NCBI GenBank assembly: GCA_016124615.1
Contig: WGNF01000013.1
Location: forward strand, 1 to 54,125
DNA: 54,125 nt
Direction: 5' to 3'
From: Paracoccaceae bacterium
GTDB taxonomy: Bacteria; Pseudomonadota; Alphaproteobacteria; Rhodobacterales; Rhodobacteraceae
The stretch's first letter is position 1. Each line of letters starts with the position of its first letter. This document shows positions 22,515 through 32,011 of the stretch, in pieces. The notes under the pieces were generated by a model. That model was not told the origin of the DNA and did no database searches. It saw nothing but the letters and a program-made list of their open reading frames with translations. A program made the position numbers and the translations under genes.

Positions 22515-23312
22515 GTGCGATCTGTGCCATTCTCGACCCGGCATATCCGCTCGGTCTGCCTTCTCCTCTGCCTTGGCGCTTGCGCGGGCCAGAATTTACC
22601 CGGCATCGGTCGCGGCGATACCACGGGATCGACGCTGCAAATCGCGCAGGCGACCGAAAAGTCGGGCGACTATGCCGGGGCGGCGAAACTTTATGAGCGT
22701 GTGCTGAGTGCGGACCCGAACAATACCGCCGCCCTGCTTGGCGCCGGGGAAAGCTATGCCGCCCTTGGCCAGACGTTACGCGCCGAAAGCGCGCTGATGC
22801 GCGGGCTGCAGCTTCAGCCGAACAATATCCTGATGCTGAACCAGCTGGGGCGGATCAAGTTTGTCGAACATGATGGCCCCTCGGCGGTGGCCTATTTCGA
22901 CAAGGCGCTGTCGGTCGATCAGCGGAACGTCTCGGCGTTGACTGGCAAGGCGGTGGCGCTGGATTACCAGTCGCAGCACACGGCGGCGCAAAGGGTGTAT
23001 CAGCAGGCGCTGCGGCTTTACCCGACGAATTTCATCCTGCTCAGCAACTATGCGTTGTCGTTGGCCTCCTCGGGGCAGCAGGAAAAAGGGATCGCAATCC
23101 TTCAGGATCTGATCCGCGACCCGAACGCCGCGCCGCACGTGCGCGGCAACCTTGCCCTCGTCTACGGCCTGGCCGGGCGCGATGAGGATGCGCGGGCGAC
23201 GCTGAAAACCGATATGTCGGCCGCGAAGATCGAGGAAAACATCGGCGTCTACCGCGCGCTGCGCCACCTGATGCTGGAAGGCAAGCCGATCGGCGCGCTG
23301 GTCTTCGGCTAA
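22515..23312 (+). CDS. tadD: TadD-like TPR lipoprotein of Flp pilus assembly
   Basis: Start is a GTG at 22515 behind GGGGGAATCAC. The N-terminus VRSVPFSTRHIRSVCLLLCL ends in a lipobox, LGAC, so it should be an outer-membrane lipoprotein. The mature protein (about 240 residues) is a row of tetratricopeptide repeats: AQATEKSGDYAGAAKLYERV, ALLGAGESYAALGQTLRAES, ALRLYPTNFILLSNYALSLA. TadD is needed for Flp pilus assembly, probably helping the secretin. The gene converges with the main tad operon across a shared terminator. Confidence 0.85.
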   Translation: MRSVPFSTRHIRSVCLLLCLGACAGQNLPGIGRGDTTGSTLQIAQATEKSGDYAGAAKLYERVLSADPNNTAALLGAGESYAALGQTLRAESALMRGLQLQPNNILMLNQLGRIKFVEHDGPSAVAYFDKALSVDQRNVSALTGKAVALDYQSQHTAAQRVYQQALRLYPTNFILLSNYALSLASSGQQEKGIAILQDLIRDPNAAPHVRGNLALVYGLAGRDEDARATLKTDMSAAKIEENIGVYRALRHLMLEGKPIGALVFG

Positions 23313-23333
23313 GCGGAGCGGCGGAGCGGGAAG

Positions 23334-23363
23334 AACGGGGCCGGTCGCGGCCCCGTTTTCGTT
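23334..23363. terminator. Bidirectional terminator between tadD and tadG
   Basis: AACGGGGCC (23334-23342) pairs with GGCCCCGTT (23349-23357) around a 6-base loop, with TTTTC-GTTT on the plus side and A-rich sequence on the other. It lies between convergent genes. Confidence 0.85.
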
Positions 23364-23373
23364 TGCCCCCGCC

Positions 23374-25134
23374 TCAGCGCACCAACCGGACCGTATCGCA
23401 GGTGACCCCGTCCAGCGTCAAATCCGCCTGCCCGACGCCGATGCCAAGCGTCTTGAGCAGGCCGTCGATCAGACTGTCGACCGGGGTCAGCAGCGCGGTG
23501 TTCAGGATCGTCGGCAGGATCGCGAGCAACGGGTTGACCAGTGGCGCGACCAGAAACCCGAGGACCGTGCCGGGGCTGACCTGCAGCTGGGTATTCTGCA
23601 ACAGCGTTCCGACCGCCGACGACAGCAGATCGCCCGAGGTCACCGTCTTGATCACATGCCCCTGCATGTCGCTGAGCGTGAAAGCCGTGCTGGTTGTCGT
23701 CGCCTGCCCCACCGCCACAAAGGATTTCGCCTGAATCGTGATCAGTTGCAGGCCGAGCAGGTTCACCTTCAGCAGATCCGCATAGCCGAGGCTGGAAACC
23801 GAGAGCGGGGCCGAGGTGTTGGTGAACAGCGCAGGGTTGAACGTACCCAGATACAGGTCGAGAAGGTGGGTGCCCGTCTGCGCCCCATCGTCAATGCCAT
23901 CGAACCCGGTCGCGAAAGTGGCAACCGTTGCCGAGGGATCAGTGACACCGCAATTGATCATGCTGAGCGAAGCCGTCGCCGCCGCAATTTCCAGATAAAG
24001 CGGCAGCCGCACCGAGACCGGCGTCACCCCTGTGCCAAGGGACAAGAGCGTGGGGTCGAGGTTGGCCGTCACCATCAGCCGGGTCTGCGCGGTATGAACC
24101 GTCGCCCCAGGCGAGCCGATCGTCACATAGCCGGAATTGATCGCCGGTTCGCCAAGCAGCAGGTTCGCGCTGGCGTTCAGAACACCCGGAACGGCCGCCG
24201 TCACACCTAGCGTCACCTGTCGCTGCGCGGTGACGATGTCGGCGGCGGCCGTCAACATGTCCAGCGCCGAGACCTGGATGGGGGGAAACACATCCTCGAT
24301 CCGTAATCCCAGCGCGTCGCCCTGCGGGTTGATCAGCTGGTTGATGCCAAGGGTGGATGAACCAACGCCGTTCAACAGCGTCGTCAGCGGCTGCTGCGCG
24401 TCTGACACGCCAACCGAGTCAAGCAGCGCCCCGACAACATTGCCGTAGGTGACATTGCCATCCAGAAAGTCGTTGAAATTGTCGATGGTCAACCCCGCCC
24501 GAGTGCCCAAAGCCTTGGAAAAGGTCAGAAAATCGACGTTGGCATTGGCAAGGCTCTGATAGTCCATCACACTCAGGTTGACCTGCGTGCCAAGCGCGGC
24601 GCTGAGAAGGTCATTCAGCACCCCGCCATCGAGTTGCAAAAGGCGCGAGCCCAGCGTGAAAGAGGCCGCCTTCAGCCGCGCGGCCTTGGCGGTCGCGCTC
24701 AAGGTGATGCTGTCGCTTTGCGTCAGGATGCGGGCGAAATAGAGCGGTGCCGAGCGGTTCAGGACAACCGATACGCCGTTCGTCCGTGGGTCGGTCTGGG
24801 TGGATGCGGCGAACCGCGCAGCAATCGCCATCGTCGAAACCGGGGCGTAGATGCCGTAGGAAAGCGTCTTCAGGCTGCCGTCTGACAGCCCATTCCCCTC
24901 CAGCGTCGCCTGCGCGGTGGCCAACGGATCCGGCAGGTGCCCCGCGCCGGAAACGGCCGCCAGGTCGGCCTTGGCCTGCAAATCCCGCTGCTGGGCGTAA
25001 AGCGAGGCGACGTCGATTCCCAATGCGGCGAAGATGACCAGCACCACCATCAAGAGGCCGACCACGACGGCAACGACGCCGACTTCCTCGCGCGCAAAGT
25101 GGCGAAGACGGTGCCACCGCCGCTCAGTAGACAA
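23374..25134 (-). CDS. tadG: TadG-like Flp pilus assembly protein
   Basis: A 586-residue protein with an N-terminal transmembrane helix, GVVAVVVGLLMVVLVIFAAL, followed by the TadG-type segment DVASLYAQQRDLQAKADLAA, then a large exported domain of Ala/Thr/Leu-rich beta-like sequence. There is no von Willebrand A domain, so it is the shorter TadG form. It overlaps the end of tadE by 11 bp and is the last gene of the flp-cpa-tad operon. Known role: inner-membrane anchored, minor pilus or assembly protein in the periplasm. Confidence 0.8.
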   Translation of the reverse strand: MSTERRWHRLRHFAREEVGVVAVVVGLLMVVLVIFAALGIDVASLYAQQRDLQAKADLAAVSGAGHLPDPLATAQATLEGNGLSDGSLKTLSYGIYAPVSTMAIAARFAASTQTDPRTNGVSVVLNRSAPLYFARILTQSDSITLSATAKAARLKAASFTLGSRLLQLDGGVLNDLLSAALGTQVNLSVMDYQSLANANVDFLTFSKALGTRAGLTIDNFNDFLDGNVTYGNVVGALLDSVGVSDAQQPLTTLLNGVGSSTLGINQLINPQGDALGLRIEDVFPPIQVSALDMLTAAADIVTAQRQVTLGVTAAVPGVLNASANLLLGEPAINSGYVTIGSPGATVHTAQTRLMVTANLDPTLLSLGTGVTPVSVRLPLYLEIAAATASLSMINCGVTDPSATVATFATGFDGIDDGAQTGTHLLDLYLGTFNPALFTNTSAPLSVSSLGYADLLKVNLLGLQLITIQAKSFVAVGQATTTSTAFTLSDMQGHVIKTVTSGDLLSSAVGTLLQNTQLQVSPGTVLGFLVAPLVNPLLAILPTILNTALLTPVDSLIDGLLKTLGIGVGQADLTLDGVTCDTVRLVR

Positions 25135-25558
25135 GGTACGCGCTCCCGCTCAGGGTCGTCATCGACATGTTCAGCGTGCTGTCGAGCAGCGCGACAACAG
25201 AGCCGGTCAGGTCATAGTTCACGTTCAGCGCGATCGAGGCCGCGGTGCCATCGGTAAACGTGGCCGCGTAGGTCAGCTTGCTGGCGTCGAGCAGCACATA
25301 TTGCGACGACGCCTGCGCCATGTAGCTGTCCAGAAGCGACTGCCGCTCGGTGGTGGACAGGCCCCCGACAGTGGCGCGGGCGGCGTCGGCGGTCAGTTCC
25401 TGCAGACTGTTTTGCAATGCAAAGGCATAGCCGAAAACGATGATGCCGAAGAGCAGCGCGAAAAGGAGCGGCGCGACCAGCGCGAATTCCAGCGCTGCCG
25501 CACCATCGGTTCCGCGGCCGAACCGCAGCAGAGATTTCCGGATGCCCGCGCCCCGCAT
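25124..25558 (-). CDS. tadE: TadE/TadF-like pseudopilin
   Basis: A 144-residue protein with a prepilin-type N-terminus: GTDGAAALEFALVAPLLFAL, where cleavage after the Gly and the following Glu are as expected for TadE-type minor pilins. One hydrophobic helix follows, then a small exported domain. Only one TadE/F gene is seen here, whereas many tad loci have two. It needs a TadV-type prepilin peptidase, which is not encoded in this window. It overlaps tadG and lies 3 bp from tadC. Confidence 0.85.
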   Translation of the reverse strand: MRGAGIRKSLLRFGRGTDGAAALEFALVAPLLFALLFGIIVFGYAFALQNSLQELTADAARATVGGLSTTERQSLLDSYMAQASSQYVLLDASKLTYAATFTDGTAASIALNVNYDLTGSVVALLDSTLNMSMTTLSGSAYLVY

Positions 25559-25561
25559 CGC

Positions 25562-26491
25562 TCACCTGTTCATGATGTTGTCCATGATGCTCAGCGCGGC
25601 GGGGCCAATGAGGATCACGAACAGGGCGGGCATGATGAAGAAGATCAGCGGAACCGTCATCGTCGCCGGAATCCGGGCCGCGCGCTCTTCCGTGCGCAGC
25701 AGCAGATGGGCCCGCATATCGGCCATCAGCGTGCGCATCGCCGTGGCGAACGATGTTCCGAAACGGTCGGCCTGATCGAGCGTGTTCACGAACAGCGACA
25801 CTTCGGCAATCGGCACGCGCTCCTCAAAGTTGCGATAGGCCACCTGACGGTCGGCGATCAGGCTCAGCTCCACCACGAACTGACGCAGTTCGGCCCCGAG
25901 GATCGAGCTTTCATCGTCCAACTCATAGGCGACGCGGCGCATTGCGGCGGCCGGGCTCAGACCGGATTCGCTGGTGATCACCAGCAGCTCCAGCATGTCG
26001 GGAAAGGCGCGGCGGATCGCATCCGATCGCTTCTTGCGCATTGCCGCCAGCACCGCATCCGGCACTTTCGATACCGCAAGCGCCGAACCGAGGATCAGGA
26101 TCGCCCCCGGCGCCGGGTGGTGGAACAGATCGCCGGTGGCCAACCCCCAGATCAGTCCGAAGGCCAGCAACGCCACCGGCAGGATCAGTTTCAGGAACGA
26201 ATAGACCAGCACAGCATCCCGGCTGCGGAACCCGGCGGCCACCAGCAGCGTGGTTGATTTGCGCGCCTCGGCCCCATTCAGCACGGCGAAGCGTTCCGCC
26301 GTGGTGACGGCGAAGCGGCGGAAACCGCGCAGGAAATGCGGCTCTTCGCGCGGCCCCGCCACCCGCTGGCCCGCAGCCTGCGCCAGCCGCCGCCGACGCT
26401 TGGCTGCATCCGAGGCCGTCGTGGCGATCAGCAGGGTCGCGACCAGCAGCACGAAGAACCCGGCACCGAAGAGAAGCGGAAGAGGAACCAT
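25562..26491 (-). CDS. tadC: TadC inner-membrane platform protein
   Basis: A 309-residue type II secretion F-domain protein with four transmembrane helices (LLFGAGFFVLLVATLLIATT at the start; ILPVALLAFGLIWGL; the last pair with MTVPLIFFIMPALFVILIGP). The cytoplasmic loop contains LELLVITSESGLSPAAAMRR, characteristic of TadC. It pairs with TadB to form the platform moved by the TadA ATPase. It abuts tadB without a gap. Confidence 0.92.
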   Translation of the reverse strand: MVPLPLLFGAGFFVLLVATLLIATTASDAAKRRRRLAQAAGQRVAGPREEPHFLRGFRRFAVTTAERFAVLNGAEARKSTTLLVAAGFRSRDAVLVYSFLKLILPVALLAFGLIWGLATGDLFHHPAPGAILILGSALAVSKVPDAVLAAMRKKRSDAIRRAFPDMLELLVITSESGLSPAAAMRRVAYELDDESSILGAELRQFVVELSLIADRQVAYRNFEERVPIAEVSLFVNTLDQADRFGTSFATAMRTLMADMRAHLLLRTEERAARIPATMTVPLIFFIMPALFVILIGPAALSIMDNIMNR

Positions 26492-27448
26492 CTAGACCTC
26501 CAACCGCGCGAGCCGACGCATGCTCAGGATGCCCAGACCAAGACTGAACACCCCGTAAGCCAGCAGGACATGGCCGCGCGGGTCTTTCAGCAGCGGCCTC
26601 AGGTAATGCGGGCTGAGGACCATGATCGTGATGCCCACCACGAACGGCAGCGCCCCGAGGATCACGCCGCTGACCCGCGTTTCGGCCGACAGCGCGCGCA
26701 CCTTGCGTTTCAGCTTGCGCCGCTCGCGGATCAGGTCGGCAAGGTTGTCGAAGGTCTCGATCAGGTTGCCGCCGGTTTCGGCCTGCAGGCTGGTCGCGAC
26801 CGCGATGAACCGCCCTTCCGACGTCCCGACGCGGGTGGCCATCCCGTCCAGCGCATTGGCCAGCGACTTGCCCAGCCGCATCTCGTCCGAGCAGCGGGCG
26901 AATTCGTCGCGAATGCGGCCCTCGGCCACCTCGGCGACAAGGCGGATCGAATCCACCACCGGCCGCCCGGCCCGCAGGCCGCGCGTCAGCGTGTCGAGCG
27001 CGTCGGGCAGCGCATCGGTAAAGACCTGCGCCCGCTGCCGCCCCGCCGCCTCGATCAGCGCCGTCAGACCCAGCCAGCCGCCCGCCCCCAGCATCACGAA
27101 CATCAACGGAACCGGCATCTGAACAAACCGCGACACGGCCACGGCCAGCGCCACGACAGCCAGCAGAAATCCCAGGATCAACGCTTCGGGGCGCAGGCTG
27201 ATCCCGGCGCGCACGAGGCTGGCGGCGAGGCGGGCAAACCGTCGGCCGGGGCCCCCCGCGCGCGGCGGATCGCGCTGCCGGTCACGGTCCAGCGCGGCGG
27301 CCACCGTTTCGGCCGACAGCACCAGCGCATAGCGCCGCAACCGCGAGCGGCGCTTGCGCGACAGCCGGTCAAGGATCAGGAACACGCTGAGGCTGGCGAG
27401 CGCGAACAGCGCGAACGAACCGAAGAAGGTGGCGGCTGCCAGCAGCAT
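26492..27448 (-). CDS. tadB: TadB inner-membrane platform protein
   Basis: A 318-residue protein with N-terminal helix (AATFFGSFALFALASLSVFL), a basic cytoplasmic stretch (DRLSRKRRSRLRRYALVLSA), a central T2SSF domain with FTDALPDALDTLTRGLRAGR and FIAVATSLQAETGGNLIETF, and a C-terminal helix. This is the canonical TadB form. It lies one base from tadA upstream and tadC downstream, consistent with stoichiometric expression from one message. Confidence 0.93.
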   Translation of the reverse strand: MLLAAATFFGSFALFALASLSVFLILDRLSRKRRSRLRRYALVLSAETVAAALDRDRQRDPPRAGGPGRRFARLAASLVRAGISLRPEALILGFLLAVVALAVAVSRFVQMPVPLMFVMLGAGGWLGLTALIEAAGRQRAQVFTDALPDALDTLTRGLRAGRPVVDSIRLVAEVAEGRIRDEFARCSDEMRLGKSLANALDGMATRVGTSEGRFIAVATSLQAETGGNLIETFDNLADLIRERRKLKRKVRALSAETRVSGVILGALPFVVGITIMVLSPHYLRPLLKDPRGHVLLAYGVFSLGLGILSMRRLARLEV

Positions 27449-28984
27449 CTAACCCTCCGTCGTCAGGATGCGTTCCAACTCTGGCAGCAGCCCGAACTCG
27501 GCCGCGCGCCGCGCGAAGGCGGGCCGGACCCCCATGTTCTGGAAGCTGCCGACAACACCCTGCCGCGCCGTCGTCGTTTCTTGCCGGAACGCAAAGATTT
27601 CCTGCATGGTCACGGCATCGCCCTCGATCCCGACGATTTCGGAAATCGAGGTGACCCGGCGCACGCCATCCTGCATCCGCGCGATCTGCACGATGAGGTG
27701 GATCGCGTCCTTCAACTGCCCGCGCACGAAATCCGAGGACAGTTTCACCCCCGACATCGCCACCATGTTTTCCATCCGCGTAATCGCTTCGCGCGGGTTG
27801 TTGGCGTGCAGCGTGCTCATCGAGCCGTCATGGCCAGTGTTCATCGCCTGCAAAAGCTCGATGATCTCGTCGCTGCGCACCTCGCCGATGATGATGCGGT
27901 CGGGCCGCATCCGCAGCGCGTTGCGCAGCAGGTTGCGCATCGTCACCTCGCCCGCCCCCTCGATGCTGGGCGGGCGGGTTTCCAGCCGCACGACATGGGG
28001 TTGCTGCAAGCGCAGTTCGGCCGCATCCTCGATGGTGATGATCCGCTCGGTCGCCGGAATGGCGCGCGACATGGCGTTCAGCAGCGTGGTTTTCCCCGCC
28101 CCGGTGCCGCCCGAGATCACCACGTTCAGCCGCAGCCGCGCGACAAGTTCAAGGAACGACGCCATCGGCAATGACAGTGTCCGGCGGCGGACCAGATCGC
28201 GCAGCGTGATCTCGTCATTGGGAAATTTGCGGATGGTAATCACGGGCCCGTCGATCGCCAGCGGCGGCACGATCACGTTCGCCCGGCTGCCATCGGCTAG
28301 ACGCGCATCGACCAGCGGCTGGGTTTCATCCACCCTACGCCCGGCGGCCGAGACGATCCGCACCGCGACGTTCAGCACATGGGCATTGTCGCGAAAGCGC
28401 AGCCCGGTCAGCTCGATCAGCCCCTGCCGCTCGACGTAGATGCGCTCGGCTCCGTTCACCATGATGTCGGAAATGCTGTCATCTGCCAGCAGCGGGTCGA
28501 GCGGGCCATATCCCAGCAGGTCGTTGCCGACATAGTCGATCAGCTCGATCAACTCGCGCCCGTTGACTTCCAGCCGCTGATCAACGCTGGCCTGCCGCAC
28601 GATGCGGCGGATTTCCTCGCGCTGCTGCGCGTCCGACATGACGCCAAGACCGCGAAAGTCGATCTGGTCGATCACCGTCGGCATCACCGCCTGCGCAAGT
28701 TCCGCCACGCGCTGACCGGCTGTTGCCGCGCGCCGCCAGGTGGCCGACTGCGGCGACGCAACCGCCTCCACCGGCGCGGCATCCAGTCGCGCCAGCACCG
28801 CCTCCAGCAGGGCGCGCTGTTCGGCCAGCGACAGGGCCAGACCCTCGTGCTGCATCAGCCAGTCGATGCCGGCACTCGCCTGATGCGCCGCGTCCTCGGC
28901 GCCGGACATGTCCGCAAAGCGCGACAGGATCCGCTCGGCGCGACCTGCGGCAAGCTGTTCCGGCCGGTCTGCGCCCTCGATCAT
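27449..28984 (-). CDS. tadA: TadA/CpaF secretion ATPase
   Basis: A 511-residue hexameric ATPase that powers Flp pilus assembly. An N-terminal helical region (about 1-170) precedes GYGPLDPLLADDSISDIMVN, the typical CpaF N-domain. Walker A is SGGTGAGKTTLLNAM near residue 290, followed by ITIEDAAELRLQQPHVVRLE (Asp box), GEVRSDEIIELLQAMNTGHD and STLHANNPREAITRMENMV (His box). All conserved motifs are intact. Start overlaps the end of the cpaE gene by ATGA. Confidence 0.95.
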   Translation of the reverse strand: MIEGADRPEQLAAGRAERILSRFADMSGAEDAAHQASAGIDWLMQHEGLALSLAEQRALLEAVLARLDAAPVEAVASPQSATWRRAATAGQRVAELAQAVMPTVIDQIDFRGLGVMSDAQQREEIRRIVRQASVDQRLEVNGRELIELIDYVGNDLLGYGPLDPLLADDSISDIMVNGAERIYVERQGLIELTGLRFRDNAHVLNVAVRIVSAAGRRVDETQPLVDARLADGSRANVIVPPLAIDGPVITIRKFPNDEITLRDLVRRRTLSLPMASFLELVARLRLNVVISGGTGAGKTTLLNAMSRAIPATERIITIEDAAELRLQQPHVVRLETRPPSIEGAGEVTMRNLLRNALRMRPDRIIIGEVRSDEIIELLQAMNTGHDGSMSTLHANNPREAITRMENMVAMSGVKLSSDFVRGQLKDAIHLIVQIARMQDGVRRVTSISEIVGIEGDAVTMQEIFAFRQETTTARQGVVGSFQNMGVRPAFARRAAEFGLLPELERILTTEG

Positions 28985-30141
28985 CCCCGCCCCCGGCCAA
29001 AGAAGCCGCGGCGGCGCGGCTCTTCGCCGCCGATGCTGCGCGCCAATGCCTGCAAGGGCACGATCGCCGGGTTTCGCGGCTGCAACGCGGCCAGCGGCTT
29101 GCCCGCCACGGCCGCGCGCGCGAAGGCGGCCGCCACGTTCGGGATCATCGCGGCGACCGGCTCACCCAGTGCCGCCTCGATCTCTTTGCGCGACAGCCGC
29201 GCATCGTTGCGGTTCATCGACAGAACCGGCCGCAGGCGCGTGTCGGGGGCAATCTCGGCCATCCACTGCCGGAACCGGGCGTAAGAGCGCGCCACGGAAA
29301 TCGCAGGCGACAGCAGCACGATCAGGTCGCCGCAGGCCGAAATCGTCTGGGGTTCATCCACCGCCAGATCGCGCGGCAAGTCCAGCACGACCACCTGCGC
29401 GGCGGTGGCAAGCTGCGCCACCAGTTGCGGCGTCCGCCCCGTCAGGTCGCGCCCGTCACGGTCCAGCGGCCCCTCGGCGGAATAGAGCCGCAGCTTTTCC
29501 CCAACCTGGGCCAGCGTGGCCGACAGGTAGGTTTCGTCGATCCGGTCGGGGTTCAGCAATGCCTCGATCAGCCCGCCGGTGGGCTGCACGTCGAAATCCA
29601 CCGCCTGCGTGCCAAAGCCAAGGTCGAGATCCAGCAGGACCGTTTGCCGCCCCATCCGCGCGGCGAAAAGCCAGGCGAGGTTGGCGGCAACGAAGCTGGC
29701 GCCACCGCCGCCCCGGATCGAGGTGACGCCGATCACTTTCGCCACGGCCGTGGGCTCGGGCGCACCCGCAACCCGGCGCGACATGACGCCTGCAAGGTCA
29801 TCCGACCCGATCGGCATCACCAGATAATCCTGCGCGCCCGCCGCCAGCATCTGGCGATAGAGCCCGACATCGTTCCGCTCGCCCAGCACGATGACCTGCG
29901 TGCTGTTGGCCGCCAGCGCCCGCAGGCTTTCCGCCGCATCCTGAGAGTTCATGTCGCCCAGTTCGGCGATGATCGTCTGGCGGCTGCCAGCCTTTCCGGC
30001 CAGCCGTGCCGCCGTGGCCAAGCCGCCGCGGTGGATCGTCGGCCGGTCCCACCCCAACCGATCCGAGGCTTGCCGCACCGCCTGCTCTGCCTCCTGAGTG
30101 CCGAGATAGGCGGAAATCTTGCGTTGTGCCGATTTGATCAT
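28981..30141 (-). CDS. cpaE: CpaE/TadZ pilus localisation ATPase
   Basis: A 386-residue protein from the ATG at 30141 (MIKSAQRKISAYLG); the longer frame upstream overlaps cpaD and is not used. An N-terminal atypical receiver domain (QTIIAELGDMNSQDAAESLR, VIVLGERNDVGLYRQMLAAG) is followed by a ParA/MinD-like P-loop domain: VTSIRGGGGASFVAANLAW (deviant Walker A lacking the usual Lys pair), LLDLDLGFGTQAVDF and VVLDLPRDL. TadZ/CpaE places the pilus machine at the cell pole. The relaxed Walker A is common in TadZ. Confidence 0.88.
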   Translation of the reverse strand: MIKSAQRKISAYLGTQEAEQAVRQASDRLGWDRPTIHRGGLATAARLAGKAGSRQTIIAELGDMNSQDAAESLRALAANSTQVIVLGERNDVGLYRQMLAAGAQDYLVMPIGSDDLAGVMSRRVAGAPEPTAVAKVIGVTSIRGGGGASFVAANLAWLFAARMGRQTVLLDLDLGFGTQAVDFDVQPTGGLIEALLNPDRIDETYLSATLAQVGEKLRLYSAEGPLDRDGRDLTGRTPQLVAQLATAAQVVVLDLPRDLAVDEPQTISACGDLIVLLSPAISVARSYARFRQWMAEIAPDTRLRPVLSMNRNDARLSRKEIEAALGEPVAAMIPNVAAAFARAAVAGKPLAALQPRNPAIVPLQALARSIGGEEPRRRGFFGRGRG

Positions 30142-30683
30142 AGCCCCTCCGGTTGACGCGCCGCCGTGCCGGTTTGCGCCGGGGCGAGGATGTCGCCGGG
30201 ATCGGCGACCATTCCGGCCAGATTGGTCGCCGTCGCACAGCCAAGGTTGTCGTAGCCCGGCGTGCCGCAGGTGGTTCCGGCCCGCAGCGGGCGGATCACC
30301 CGCGCGATGCCATGTGCCGACGCACCCGGATGGCGCGCAAAGGACGTGTCCATCATCACCTGCTTCTTGGCCGGCCACGGCGCCAGAACCGCCAGCATCG
30401 ACTGCCGCCGGATCGCATCGGTCCGGGCGTTGCCGCTGGCCGGGATGGTGGCGATGATCTCATCCGACCCGGTCAGGCCAAGGCTGCGCAGAAACCGGTC
30501 CAACCGCCCGCGATCCCCTGCGGGCAGCGTGGTGGCCCCGGCCGGGAAGGTGTATTGAAACTGCGCCTCGGCATATTGGACCGAAACGGCGGATTGAACT
30601 TCTGGCACGCCGTTGATTGCGCCCGTGCAGGACGACAGGGCAAGGGCAGCGACGAGGCCGGTGGCAAGGCTGTGGCGGATCAT
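30138..30683 (-). CDS. cpaD: CpaD pilus lipoprotein
   Basis: A 181-residue protein with a lipoprotein signal (MIRHSLATGLVAALALSSC, lipobox LSSC), then FQYTFPAGATTLPAGDRGRL and the C-terminal CpaD signature AGTTCGTPGYDNLGCATATN. Known to be an outer-membrane-associated partner of the secretin. The ends overlap cpaC and cpaE by ATGA, so it is tightly coupled within the operon. Confidence 0.88.
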   Translation of the reverse strand: MIRHSLATGLVAALALSSCTGAINGVPEVQSAVSVQYAEAQFQYTFPAGATTLPAGDRGRLDRFLRSLGLTGSDEIIATIPASGNARTDAIRRQSMLAVLAPWPAKKQVMMDTSFARHPGASAHGIARVIRPLRAGTTCGTPGYDNLGCATATNLAGMVADPGDILAPAQTGTAARQPEGL

Positions 30684-32011
30684 TGCAACATCGCCCCCGC
30701 ATTGCCGTTCAACGCCCGGACCGACACGCCGCCCTTGGCATCGGGCGCCGTCGCGCTCATCTGGCCAAGGAAGTTGCGCCCGGTGAAAGAGGATTCCTGG
30801 AACCCGTCCACCGGCGTCTTGATGTCGGAGGGCGAGACGGGCGTGACGATGTAGGGCGTCACCACGATCACCAGCTCGCTTTCGCCCTTCTGGAACTGGG
30901 TAGAGCGGAACAGCGCCCCGAGCACCGGCAGGTTGCCGAAGCCCGGCAGTTTCGCCACATCTTCCTGTGTCTTGGAGTTGAACAGCCCGGCGATGGCAAA
31001 GCTTTGCCCGCTGCCCACCTCGATCGTCGTCGAGGCGCTGCGTTCCAGGATCAGCGGCACCGTCTGCGTCGTCGTGGTGGAGCCGTTGGAAAAGTCCAGC
31101 TCGCGGATCTTGGTATCGACCTTCAGGCTGATCTGGTTGCGGCGCGACACCACGGGGGTGAAGTTCAGTTCAACCCCGTAGGGTTCGAAGACGACGCTGG
31201 AGGCCGTGGTCGAGGTCGAGGCCGTCTGATAGGGAAAGCGCCCGCCCGCAAGGAAAGAGGCGGTATCACCCGATCGCGCGGTCAGGTTCGGCTCTGACAG
31301 GATCGACACCAGCCCTTGCTTGGCCAGCGTGTCGATCAGGTAATTCAGCTTCGCGCTGCCCTTGAACACCGACCCGGTCAGCGAGAACGGGCCGGCAAAG
31401 GCCGACGTTGACCCCAGCCCGCCCGAGCCGGAGCCATTGAGGCTGACCCCCAGTTCGTCGCCCACGGTGCGCGACACTTCGGCAATGCGAACCTGCAGGT
31501 TGACCTGCGGCGGCGTGGCCAATTGCAAGTTGTTGACAACCACCGCCCCCTGCCCCGCAAGGCTGGTTACCACCTTGTCGGCCTGATCGGCATCCTCAGG
31601 CGTGTCCACGATCCCGTCCAGCATCAGCGCGCCGCCAACGGCTTTCACGGTGACCTTGCCGGCCGATACCGCCGCCTGCGCCGCGGCCGTCAGCGCGCCG
31701 GTGTTGGCGCTGACATGGACATTGGTGGAATAGTTCACCTTGCCATCCGGCCCCAGCACGTAAAGCGTCGTCTGCCCGGCACCTTTGCCGTAGATGTAGA
31801 TGTAATTGCTGGATTTAACCGCGACGTCCGCGACATCCGGATTGGCCAGGAAGACGCTTGCCACCGGCGCATCGGCCTCGATCAGCTTGCCCTGCCCGGT
31901 GTAGAGGTCAAGAACCTCGTTGCCGCTGTCGATGATCGTCTCGGCATGGGCCGGGACGAAAGCCGCAAGGCTGCCTATGGCCGCCAGAATACACATCGCA
32001 CGCCGCATCAA
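30680..32011 (-). CDS. cpaC: CpaC/RcpA secretin
   Basis: A 443-residue outer-membrane secretin. Signal peptide MRRAMCILAAIGSLAAFVPA (AHA cleavage); an N-terminal T2SS-N-like domain (SVFLANPDVADVAVKSSNYI, then YGKGAGQTTLYVLG); a BON-like segment (LMLDGIVDTPEDADQADKVV); and the C-terminal secretin barrel with VSILSEPNLTARSGDTASFL, VGSGQSFAIAGLFN and ELVIVVTPYIVTPV. Full family length. It forms the outer-membrane pore for the Flp pilus. Confidence 0.94.
   Translation of the reverse strand: MMRRAMCILAAIGSLAAFVPAHAETIIDSGNEVLDLYTGQGKLIEADAPVASVFLANPDVADVAVKSSNYIYIYGKGAGQTTLYVLGPDGKVNYSTNVHVSANTGALTAAAQAAVSAGKVTVKAVGGALMLDGIVDTPEDADQADKVVTSLAGQGAVVVNNLQLATPPQVNLQVRIAEVSRTVGDELGVSLNGSGSGGLGSTSAFAGPFSLTGSVFKGSAKLNYLIDTLAKQGLVSILSEPNLTARSGDTASFLAGGRFPYQTASTSTTASSVVFEPYGVELNFTPVVSRRNQISLKVDTKIRELDFSNGSTTTTQTVPLILERSASTTIEVGSGQSFAIAGLFNSKTQEDVAKLPGFGNLPVLGALFRSTQFQKGESELVIVVTPYIVTPVSPSDIKTPVDGFQESSFTGRNFLGQMSATAPDAKGGVSVRALNGNAGAMLQ

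Noticed and set aside
26336..28174. 612-codon plus-strand frame
   Set aside because: Overlaps tadA, tadB and tadC completely on the opposite strand; Arg/His/Gln-rich without any domain.
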